NCBI GenBank assembly: GCA_041635265.1
Contig: JBFJJV010000181.1
Location: 1 to 5,056, forward strand
Direction: 5' to 3'
DNA: 5,056 bases
DNA from: Panacagrimonas sp041635265
GTDB lineage: Bacteria > Pseudomonadota > Gammaproteobacteria > Nevskiales > Nevskiaceae
Part shown: piece after piece, positions 1 to 5,056 of the stretch
How positions within the stretch are numbered: position 1 is the stretch's first letter
Layout of the letters: each line of letters opens with the position of its first letter
Position numbers and translations under genes: made by a program
The notes under the pieces: generated by a model
Told to the model about the DNA's origin: nothing
The model's input: the letters and a program-made list of their open reading frames with translations, nothing else
Database searches by the model: none

Positions 1-1
1 G

Positions 2-757
2 AGCGAAGAGGAAGAGCCGGAACCCGAACCTGAACCTGAAGAGAAAATGGTCGAGCCTGAAAAGAAAGAGCCCGCTCCCAAACTCGAAAAACCGCCGACA
101 CCTGAGCCGCCCACCCAGGAACAACTGGAGCTGGCTGCGCGTGACAAGGCTAAAAAATCTGGTATCAATGCACTGTCTGATCAGCTGGCTGATCTGCGCG
201 ACAACACGCTGTCCGGCCTGGATTCCTCACGACAGTTGAGCGACGACGTGGTTGCCGCACGGCCAGGCGCGGGTGGTGGCGGTGGTTCATCGGTCGCCGC
301 CTCAGCCGCGAGCGGAAGCGGCGGGATCGGAACGGCGCAGGCCAGCAGCACCCGCACCAAGAGTGGTGCGGGTCTGGGCGAGCGCAGGACCACCGTGGTC
401 AAAGCGCCCAAGGGCATCGGACCGGACATCAAGAAGCCCGGGCAGAGCGGTACATCGCAGAGAGCGGGACGCACGCTGGAAGAGATTCAACTGGTGTTTG
501 ATCGCAACAAGGGATCGTTCTATTCGATGTTCAATCGTGCGCTTCGCACCGATCCGGGACTTCGTGGAAAAGTCGTAGTCCGCCTTACCATCGCCCCCAG
601 CGGCGCGGTAACCGCCTGCGAACTGGTTTCGAGTGAGCTTGGCAATCCGGAGCTGGAACAAAAAGTGATTCAGCGCGTAAAACTGCTCAATTTCGGCGCC
701 AAGAATGTCCCCTCCTTCACCTACCCCAACTACCCCATCGTCTTCCTGCCGACTTGA
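2..757 (+). CDS. TonB-like protein with AgmX/PglI-type C-terminal domain (5' truncated by window edge)
   Basis: The frame is open to the left edge, so the start and any N-terminal membrane anchor lie outside; the first ATG inside (base 47) is probably internal, because the acidic Glu-Pro pattern continues across it. Of 251 visible residues, about 1-40 are Pro/Glu/Lys-rich, as in periplasm-spanning TonB linkers. Residues 40-85 look helical and charged, 88-125 are Gly/Ala/Ser-rich with a five-glycine run, and about 158-251 form a compact alpha/beta domain. That domain carries RTLEEIQLVFDRNKGSFYS, the GKVVVRLTIAPSGAV strand-turn-strand and a YPNYPIVF end. This is the layout of TonB C-terminal and AgmX/PglI C-terminal proteins, often encoded beside ExbB/TolQ and ExbD homologues, which would have to lie upstream. 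The inferred role is energy transduction or an envelope/motility-linked complex. The family-level call is fairly safe; the partner and substrate are unknown. The Cys pair I recall for AgmX/PglI domains is absent; only one Cys is seen. Confidence 0.72.
   Translation, partial: SEEEEPEPEPEPEEKMVEPEKKEPAPKLEKPPTPEPPTQEQLELAARDKAKKSGINALSDQLADLRDNTLSGLDSSRQLSDDVVAARPGAGGGGGSSVAASAASGSGGIGTAQASSTRTKSGAGLGERRTTVVKAPKGIGPDIKKPGQSGTSQRAGRTLEEIQLVFDRNKGSFYSMFNRALRTDPGLRGKVVVRLTIAPSGAVTACELVSSELGNPELEQKVIQRVKLLNFGAKNVPSFTYPNYPIVFLPT
14..37 (+). repeat. Glu-Pro hexanucleotide repeat in the TonB-like gene
   Basis: Four consecutive six-base units of the form GARCCN encode Glu-Pro four times. Because the unit is six bases, changes in copy number would lengthen or shorten the extended linker without shifting the frame. 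Such X-Pro runs form stiff extended segments in TonB-type proteins. Confidence 0.6.
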
Positions 758-809
758 GCTCGCGCGAGGCGTTGTAGTCAGCAACTCCGGCTGGAACTTG
801 GAGGACAAA

Positions 810-848
810 ATGGGGAAACTGCACTTCAAAATTGATCAATACGCTTAA
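810..848 (+). CDS. candidate 12-codon leader ORF upstream of fabI
   Basis: An ATG at 810 is preceded by GGAGG at 800-804 with a 5-base spacer, which is a better Shine-Dalgarno than that of fabI itself. It reads MGKLHFKIDQYA and stops at TAA 846-848. This stop codon overlaps the start of the fabI ribosome binding site (AAGAGGAA, 847-854), and the fabI ATG follows 13 bases after it. The geometry would allow ribosomes ending on the short ORF to expose or occupy the fabI site, giving translational coupling or attenuation. No peptide family is recognised, and the peptide has no run of a single regulatory amino acid of the classical attenuator kind. A 12-codon ORF can occur by chance, so the claim rests on the strong Shine-Dalgarno and the overlap. 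Confidence 0.33.
   Translation: MGKLHFKIDQYA
831..840. promoter_or_regulatory. 10-bp perfect palindrome upstream of fabI
   Basis: ATTGATCAAT is a perfect dyad 21 bases before the preferred fabI ATG and lies inside the mini-ORF. It matches neither the FadR nor the FabR operator as I know them. It could be a small protein-binding site or chance, since its AT-rich arms are short. Confidence 0.15.
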
Positions 849-854
849 GAGGAA
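847..854 (+). promoter_or_regulatory. fabI ribosome binding site
   Basis: AAGAGGAA lies 7 bases before the ATG at 862. It decides the start: a TTG at 832 is also in frame, 10 codons upstream, but translation from it would read through this site, and the extra residues have no counterpart in E. coli FabI, which begins MGFLSGK. Confidence 0.75.
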
Positions 855-861
855 TCACCGC

Positions 862-1647
862 ATGGGCTTTATGTCAGGAAAAAAGGCGCTAATCACCGGT
901 GTAGCCAGTGACCGTTCCATCGCCACCGGCATTGCCGAAGCCTTCAAACGAGAGGGGGCTGAACTTGCCTTTACTTATCAGGGTGATCGGCTCAAACCGA
1001 GGGTAGAAGCATTTGCAGCCGAATGCGGATCCAAAATTGTACTGCCGCTGGACGTGAGCGAGGACGCTCAGATCGAAGAGGTGTTCAGCGAGTTAAAACA
1101 TCAGTGGGGAGGTCTGGATGTACTGGTCCATTCCATCGGTTTCGCACCGCGCGATCAGCTGGCTGGAAGGTATCTGGACTCGGTCACCCGTGAAGGCTCT
1201 CAGATTGCCCACGACATCAGCAGCTATTCATTCGCCGCTCTGGGCAAAGCTGCACGCCCCCTGATGGCAGGCCGCAACGGCAGCATGCTCACCATGACCT
1301 ATCTGGGCGCGGTGCGAGCCGTCCCGATGTACAACGTCATGGGCGTCGCCAAGGCCAGTCTTGAAGCTAATGTGCGTTATATGGCGGCTGATCTGGGCGA
1401 AATGGGGATTCGAGTCAACGGTATCTCTGCCGGTCCGATCAAGACCCTCGCCGCCGCCGGAATTTCGGGCTTTCGTGACATGCTCGCGAAAGCCAGTCAG
1501 GCCTCCCCGCTCAAGAAAAACGTGACCGTGGAAGAAGTCGGCAATGCTGCGGCCTTTTTGTCGTCGGACCTTGCCTCGGGCATTACCGGCGAAATACTTT
1601 ACGTCGACGCTGGTTACAACATCATGGGCATGAGCTTCGAGAGCTAG
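862..1647 (+). CDS. fabI: enoyl-[acyl-carrier-protein] reductase, NADH-dependent (FabI)
   Basis: This cytoplasmic short-chain dehydrogenase/reductase performs the last step of each type II fatty-acid elongation cycle, reducing trans-2-enoyl-ACP to acyl-ACP with NADH. The protein has 261 residues (E. coli: 262) and opens MGFMSGKKALITG, as expected for the family. Visible motifs are the nucleotide-binding loop GVASDRSIA (13-21), Asp64-Val65, SIGFAP (91-96), and the catalytic set Tyr147, Tyr157 and Lys164 with the FabI-type Y-X6-K spacing. The mobile substrate loop SAGPIKTLAA is at 189-198. Gly93, Met160 and Phe204 correspond to E. coli positions Gly93, Met159 and Phe203, where changes give diazaborine or triclosan resistance; all are unchanged, so inhibitor sensitivity is expected (inference). 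The start is chosen by the ribosome binding site at 847-854 and homology. No clear sigma70 promoter is visible in the 104-base gap, so transcription may come from upstream. Confidence 0.97.
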   Translation: MGFMSGKKALITGVASDRSIATGIAEAFKREGAELAFTYQGDRLKPRVEAFAAECGSKIVLPLDVSEDAQIEEVFSELKHQWGGLDVLVHSIGFAPRDQLAGRYLDSVTREGSQIAHDISSYSFAALGKAARPLMAGRNGSMLTMTYLGAVRAVPMYNVMGVAKASLEANVRYMAADLGEMGIRVNGISAGPIKTLAAAGISGFRDMLAKASQASPLKKNVTVEEVGNAAAFLSSDLASGITGEILYVDAGYNIMGMSFES

Positions 1648-1658
1648 GCTCAAGACAC

Positions 1659-1723
1659 AGCCTGGCGCTTCTGGGAGGCACAATCGTCGCATTTCCAGTA
1701 CGCCAGGCTATCTGGTGCTGGAA
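1659..1723. other. two overlapping, mutually exclusive hairpins downstream of fabI
   Basis: AGCCTGGCG (1659-1667) pairs perfectly with CGCCAGGCT (1701-1709). The stem can extend inward by six pairs (1671-1676 with 1693-1698, one G-U) around a 16-base loop. The alternative is TTCCAG plus CGCCAG (1693-1698, 1701-1706) folding onto CTGGTG plus CTGGAA (1712-1723). It has twelve pairs, one of them G-U, a 2-base bulge and a 5-base loop. Both use the CGCCAG segment and so cannot coexist. The position, 12 bases past the fabI stop, suggests a transcript-end structure, but there is no U-tract. Confidence 0.4.
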
Positions 1724-1789
1724 TCGGCCTAGGGCGGCAGATTCGAAGCAAGCGCAGACTTCTGCGTTCGAGAAACCTGAAAATACTGC

Positions 1790-1805
1790 TTGTGTGAAAA
1801 CACAA
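1790..1805. other. 6-bp hairpin with GAAA tetraloop
   Basis: TTGTGT and ACACAA flank a GAAA loop. GNRA loops are unusually stable in RNA, so this may fold in a transcript crossing the gap. The stem is AT-rich and short, no T-run follows, and no function is assigned. Confidence 0.25.
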
Positions 1806-1983
1806 CATCGATTCCGCTATGGGCCGGACCGCTGGGACAGTCCCGAAATCATGAAGCCCGCGCCCGGCCAGATACACAGGCTGGGGAACCCACAAACTTC
1901 ATCCTGTCTGCCTTATAAGGCTTTCAGGTACTGAGGCCGAGCAGCAATGCCTGCGACCGGCAGCACAGGAATGATCTTATTGC

Positions 1984-3303
1984 CTAGACGGTGGGCTCCC
2001 TGCGCATCGCTGGCTCACCGAGAACACCATCTTCACCCTGCCATCGGGCCATCAGGACCGTGCAAACGGTGTCGCCGAAAACATTGATGGCTGTCCTCGC
2101 CATATCTAACACGCGATCAACGGCAAGAATCAGACCGATCCCTTCCAACGGCAAGCCGATGGCACCCAGAATCACCGCGATGGCGACCAGACTGGCGGAC
2201 GGAATCCCCGCGACCCCGATGGCAGTCACGACTGCAAGTAGCACGACTACAAATTGAGTAACAAAGCTCAGCTCCAATCCATAGGCTTGGGCGATGAACA
2301 TCGCGGCCACACATTCGTACAAGGCGGTGCCATTCATATTCAGGTTGGAGCCCAGCGGCAGAACAAATCCGCTGACCTTCTGGGAAACGCCGCCCCGGCG
2401 CATGCACTCCATGCTCACCGGAATAGTGGCGACCGAGGAGCTGGTAGAAAATGCCGTGAGCATGGCTTTGCCAGCGACCTTGAAATGCCGCTTGGGCGAT
2501 ACCCGTGCCAGAAGTTTCAAAATTATCGGCAGCCACACAAACGCTTGAATGGCGAGCGCCAATACCACCACCCAGAAAAATTTGAGCAATGGACCCACTG
2601 CATCCCAACCGGTCAACGCGACAGTTTTGGAGACCAGCGCAAACACGCCGATAGGCGCGAACAGCATGACCCAGCCGGTGATCGCGATCATGGTCTCATA
2701 CAGACCATCCCAGAACTGTCTTTGCGTCTGTGCCTGCGAACCAGCGAGTTTAGACGCAAAATAACCAAACAGAATGCCGAAAAAAATGATGGCCAGCATC
2801 TGATCCGCAGCCGCCGCCTCGATCAGGTTTGGCGGCACCATGCGCAAGAAAACACCAAGAATATCGCCCCCGCCCTTGCTCTCGATCTTGCCTAGGACCT
2901 CCCCGGTTCCGGCGGAAAGCCCGAGTTGCTGACTGGCCGGCAGGCCATCGATCATTCCCGGCGCGATCCAGTTGACCAGCACCAGCCCGGTGAGAACGGA
3001 TAGCGTCGTCGTGAGCACAAAGAACAGCGCAGTGAACAGGCCGAGCCGACCGAGCGAGCCCTGATCGTTCATGCTCATCATCGACGACACCATCGCCGCC
3101 AGGATCAGCGGAATGATCATCATTTTCAGCGCATTGAGGAACAGCTTGCCGATGAAATCTACAGCGGCGATGAAGCCTGCCTGATCGCCGATGAGTGCAC
3201 CGGCCACAGCGGCCAGAATCAGTGCAATCACGATCTGCCAATGCAATGCCGGCAGCTGCCAGCGACCAGACTCTTTCTGTTCTACAGGCGTTTCATTGTT
3301 CAT
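1984..3303 (-). CDS. dicarboxylate/amino acid:cation symporter (DAACS, SDF family)
   Basis: This inner-membrane secondary transporter has 439 residues from the preferred ATG, within the usual family range. Hydrophobic segments fit the GltPh fold: TM1 about 22-40, TM2 50-76, TM3 88-113, TM4 160-184, TM5 205-228, TM6 242-267, hairpin HP1 with FSTSSS (285-290), TM7 with NMNGT (322-326), hairpin HP2 with GVAGIPSAS (363-371) and TM8 388-418. TM8 carries DRVLDMARTAINVFGD, aligning Asp400, Arg403, Thr404, Asn407 and Asp411 with GltPh Asp394, Arg397, Thr398, Asn401 and Asp405. The conserved Arg favours acidic substrates such as glutamate, aspartate or C4-dicarboxylates; which one is not decided here. 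Oddity: Asn324 replaces the usual Asp of NMDGT. A TTG 11 codons upstream is in frame but lacks a Shine-Dalgarno; the ATG has GGGGG (3310-3314) six bases upstream. No convincing sigma70 promoter was found. Confidence 0.94.
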   Translation of the reverse strand: MNNETPVEQKESGRWQLPALHWQIVIALILAAVAGALIGDQAGFIAAVDFIGKLFLNALKMMIIPLILAAMVSSMMSMNDQGSLGRLGLFTALFFVLTTTLSVLTGLVLVNWIAPGMIDGLPASQQLGLSAGTGEVLGKIESKGGGDILGVFLRMVPPNLIEAAAADQMLAIIFFGILFGYFASKLAGSQAQTQRQFWDGLYETMIAITGWVMLFAPIGVFALVSKTVALTGWDAVGPLLKFFWVVVLALAIQAFVWLPIILKLLARVSPKRHFKVAGKAMLTAFSTSSSVATIPVSMECMRRGGVSQKVSGFVLPLGSNLNMNGTALYECVAAMFIAQAYGLELSFVTQFVVVLLAVVTAIGVAGIPSASLVAIAVILGAIGLPLEGIGLILAVDRVLDMARTAINVFGDTVCTVLMARWQGEDGVLGEPAMRREPTV

Positions 3304-3309
3304 GCACTG

Positions 3310-3314
3310 CCCCC
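3310..3314 (-). promoter_or_regulatory. Shine-Dalgarno-like G-run before the symporter ATG
   Basis: On the minus strand GGGGG sits six bases before the ATG at 3303. It is an imperfect match to GGAGG, but it is the only purine-rich site near either candidate start, and so supports the ATG over the TTG at 3336. Confidence 0.45.
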
Positions 3315-3482
3315 AATCCGTCGCGCCGCCTGCCAATTCAGTACCGTGGCGAGGCCTATGTGGATTATTGCGTCGAAGACGCTATTGATTGCGCACAGAT
3401 TAACAAGGAAACGATCGCGCAACTTGGCACTTTGCTTTAAAAGTCCCATATAGCCCGCAAAAATGATTTTTCACGGAATGAT

Positions 3483-3516
3483 GGGCATTCGCAGCTCGCA
3501 CGATGCGCGAATGCCC
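3483..3516. repeat. perfect 10-bp inverted repeat with 14-base spacer
   Basis: GGGCATTCGC (3483-3492) is the exact reverse complement of GCGAATGCCC (3507-3516). The outer arms could re-pair, because TGATGGG (3479-3485) matches CCCATCA (3524-3530). Neither strand has an immediate T-run, although the minus strand becomes T-rich about 20 bases on. It could be a back-up terminator for ppiD, a regulator site for the symporter 180 bases away, or a dispersed REP-like element; the sequence alone does not choose. Confidence 0.55.
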
Positions 3517-3582
3517 AAGGTTTCCCATCAGTAGCAAGCGCGACTCAGGAAATGCTGTGATTCCTTGGATTCAGCCTGTAAA

Positions 3583-3601
3583 CCTTCGGGCTATCCGAAG
3601 G
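3583..3601 (-). terminator. candidate terminator of ppiD
   Basis: On the minus strand, 20 bases after the ppiD stop codon, CCTTCGG and CCGAAGG form a perfect 7-bp stem with a 5-base loop, followed by only a short TTTA. The position fits an intrinsic terminator, but the T-run is weak, so termination may be partial. Confidence 0.45.
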
Positions 3602-3621
3602 CCAGGCCGACGGGAACACTT

Positions 3622-5056
3622 CTAAAATTGAGGAGTTTCGCTCTGGGCTTCCGGTGCCTTGACCATCTTGACGCCAATCTCGTTCTCGACCGCACCTTGA
3701 TAAGCCGCAAATTCCGAACCTGCGATACCTTCACGAATCTGCCGCAATTCCTTGCCGAGCTTTTCCTTGATGTCATCGGGTCGCTGCGGCTCGTTCACGG
3801 CCTTCAACTCCACCACCGTGACGCTGCCATCAAGACTATCCAGGGCTTCTACCACCACGCTGCCAACGCTCGGGCGCGGCATTTTGAACACGCGCGCTGC
3901 GACACTGGCACCCAGTTCGGCCTGACCACGCCGTGCATCACCTTCAAATTGCAGCGTCAGTTCGCGCGCTTTGGCGACCTCACGCAAAGGCTTGCCGGCT
4001 TTGGCTTCTGCAAGCACCTCCGCAGCAGTTTCGCTGGCGAGTTTGGCCGCTGATTCAGCTACTAGTGAGGCCTCGACCTGATCGCGCACTTCATCGAGCG
4101 CCAACTGCCGCGCGACCTCGTGCTTTGCCTTGTGCACAACCACCAACGCATCGGGGCCGAATGGAATGGGTTTGCTGTTCTCACCAGACTCGAGCACTTC
4201 GGGCGCGAAAGCCGCCTGTCGAATTGCAGGATCCTTGCCGATGTCCTCTCCCGCGCCTCGCGTCATCCAGTCTGATTCCCTGATTTCCAGGCCAAGTTTC
4301 TGAGCGACGGGCTCAAGCGCGGTATTTTCAAACGCCAGCAATTCCAGCTGCGCTGAAAGGTCCTGAAATTGTGTTTCCCTTTCCTTCTTGGCGAACACTT
4401 CTTTCAACTCAGCCTGAACCGATTCATCTTCAAAAGCCCTGGTCGAAGGCGCACGCACTTCATCAAGCAGAATTACATGCCATCCAAACTCGGATTCCAC
4501 CGGATCTGAAACTTTCTTGGCTTCCATCGCAAATAGAGCTTCCTCAAACTGCGGGACCATCACGCCTTTGCGAACCCAGCCCAGATCACCGCCCTTGTCT
4601 TTAGATCCGGCATCGCTGGAATGCGCCTTTGCCAACTCAGCGAATTCCGCTTCGCCTTTGCGCAGTTTGTCGGTCAGGGTTCGTGCCATGTCCTCGGCCT
4701 TGGCCTTGTCTTGAGAAAACTCGATCAAAATATGGCTCGCCCTACGTTCTTCCGGATTGGAGAAACGCGCGCCTTTCTCGGCGTCGTACAAGGCCTTCAG
4801 AATTTCCTGCGCCGGGGGCTCCACAGGCGGCATCTTGTTCCGGTCCAGTTCAATGTACTGAACCTTCACGCGTTCAGCCGATTTGTGATTTGCCTTGTTC
4901 GCCTCATAGTGGGCGCTAATTTCTTCGTCGCTGATCTGGACCTTATTCCGCAGGTCTTCGACCTTGACCTGCACTGCGGTGATCGTGCGAGTCTGCTGCT
5001 CAAGACGATAAGCCTGCCAAGCGTCGGCGGCGGTGACGATTGCCGAGCCCTGCACC
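3622..5056 (-). CDS. ppiD: PpiD-type periplasmic folding chaperone / peptidyl-prolyl isomerase (5' truncated by window edge)
   Basis: PpiD is anchored in the inner membrane by an N-terminal helix and assists proteins leaving the Sec translocon. Here 477 codons plus stop are visible and the frame is open to the right edge. The first codon seen (GTG at 5055) is probably internal, since PpiD is usually somewhat over 600 residues and the anchor is missing. Residues 1-70 match the end of the SurA_N-like chaperone region (QQTRTI, ISDEEISAHYEANK, VKVQYIEL). A parvulin domain spans about 104-200: RRASHILIEF, GGDLGW (155-160) and FGWHVILLDEVR. Residues 245-420 form a second, degenerate parvulin-like and helical region, and the tail is charged. 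The visible part has no cysteine, fitting a periplasmic protein. His108 and His193 occupy the active-site histidine positions. SurA is the main alternative, but a single catalytic parvulin domain followed by this long C-terminal region favours PpiD. Confidence 0.88.
   Translation of the reverse strand, partial: VQGSAIVTAADAWQAYRLEQQTRTITAVQVKVEDLRNKVQISDEEISAHYEANKANHKSAERVKVQYIELDRNKMPPVEPPAQEILKALYDAEKGARFSNPEERRASHILIEFSQDKAKAEDMARTLTDKLRKGEAEFAELAKAHSSDAGSKDKGGDLGWVRKGVMVPQFEEALFAMEAKKVSDPVESEFGWHVILLDEVRAPSTRAFEDESVQAELKEVFAKKERETQFQDLSAQLELLAFENTALEPVAQKLGLEIRESDWMTRGAGEDIGKDPAIRQAAFAPEVLESGENSKPIPFGPDALVVVHKAKHEVARQLALDEVRDQVEASLVAESAAKLASETAAEVLAEAKAGKPLREVAKARELTLQFEGDARRGQAELGASVAARVFKMPRPSVGSVVVEALDSLDGSVTVVELKAVNEPQRPDDIKEKLGKELRQIREGIAGSEFAAYQGAVENEIGVKMVKAPEAQSETPQF

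Larger units (their letters stand above)
1648..1983. other. 336-base intergenic region between convergent fabI and symporter genes
   Basis: No convincing gene is present. A minus-strand open frame (1650-1895, 81 codons) matches no family I recognise. The region holds several potential hairpins: two mutually exclusive ones just after fabI (1659-1709 and 1693-1723), a small stem with a 2-base loop at 1753-1766, a perfect 6-bp stem with a GAAA loop at 1790-1805, and GCCTTATAAGGC at 1910-1921. None is followed by a T-run on either strand, so no textbook intrinsic terminator is seen. Rho-dependent ending or collision of converging transcripts is plausible. Confidence 0.7.
3304..3621. other. 318-base intergenic region upstream of the symporter gene
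   Basis: This spacer separates the end of ppiD from the symporter start, both on the minus strand. It should hold the symporter promoter, but I find no convincing -35/-10 pair; the best minus-strand candidates are weak matches. It contains a small GCGTC-GAA-GACGC hairpin (3370-3382), a strong 10-bp inverted repeat (3483-3516) and a terminator-like hairpin (3583-3601). No open frame here resembles a gene, and no tRNA-like cloverleaf was seen. Confidence 0.65.

Noticed and set aside
302..829. Minus-strand 175-codon open frame opposite the TonB-like gene
   Set aside because: It is the reverse-strand shadow of the Gly/Ser-rich TonB-like gene, with low-complexity composition and no family resemblance.
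832..861. TTG start extending FabI by ten residues
   Set aside because: The extension has no counterpart in E. coli FabI, and the ribosome binding site at 847-854 serves the ATG at 862.
1740..1775. tRNA T-arm-like GTTCGAGAAAC sequence in the gap after fabI
   Set aside because: No matching T-stem, acceptor stem or anticodon arm surrounds it, so no cloverleaf can be drawn.
1650..1895. Minus-strand 81-codon open frame in the gap after fabI
   Set aside because: No recognisable family, no membrane or domain pattern, Arg/Pro/Ser-rich composition typical of a chance frame, and it overlaps the hairpin region.
2254..2895. Plus-strand 213-codon open frame opposite the symporter
   Set aside because: It lies wholly inside the symporter gene on the other strand. 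Its translation is rich in His, Arg and Gln with no domain, as expected of a shadow frame.
3304..3336. TTG start extending the symporter by eleven residues
   Set aside because: No Shine-Dalgarno precedes it, while the ATG at 3303 has a G-rich site at suitable spacing.
3304..3480. Sigma70-like promoter for the symporter (for example TTGTTA with TAGCGT, 16-base spacer, minus strand)
   Set aside because: Only four and three of six positions match the consensus, no better than expected by chance in this stretch.
3565..4053. Plus-strand 162-codon open frame over the end of ppiD
   Set aside because: It overlaps the ppiD 3' end antisense and crosses the terminator-like hairpin; no recognisable domain.

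Overview
The window reads as an ordinary chromosomal segment of a gammaproteobacterium outside the enteric group. The reasons are an enterobacterial-type FabI, a PpiD-type periplasmic chaperone, a TonB/AgmX-like protein and moderately GC-rich DNA (judged by eye). I see no mobile element, CRISPR array, tRNA, rRNA or phage gene. I cannot name the genus.

Layout, left to right: (1) the 3' part of a plus-strand gene for a TonB-like protein with an AgmX/PglI-type C-terminal domain, running in from the left edge; (2) a gap of about 100 bases holding a possible 12-codon leader ORF with its own good Shine-Dalgarno; (3) a complete plus-strand fabI (enoyl-ACP reductase), 261 codons plus stop from the preferred start; (4) 336 bases without a convincing gene but rich in potential hairpins; (5) a complete minus-strand dicarboxylate/amino-acid:cation symporter of the DAACS (SDF) family; (6) 318 bases of intergenic DNA with a strong 10-bp inverted repeat and a terminator-like hairpin; (7) the 3' part of a minus-strand ppiD gene, running off the right edge.

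The genes do not form one pathway. FabI completes each round of cytoplasmic fatty-acid elongation. The TonB-like protein and PpiD belong to the cell envelope: the first as a probable energy transducer or periplasm-spanning factor, the second as a membrane-anchored chaperone for exported proteins. The symporter takes up C4-dicarboxylates or acidic amino acids. fabI and the symporter gene converge. The symporter and ppiD share a strand, but the long spacer with its hairpins suggests separate transcription.

The points most worth a second look are the mini-ORF coupled to the fabI ribosome binding site, an Asp-to-Asn change in the symporter's NMDGT cation-binding motif, a PpiD parvulin domain that keeps both active-site histidines, and a ppiD/fabI neighbourhood rearranged relative to Pseudomonas. 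I do not see evidence for a wholly new biological system here.
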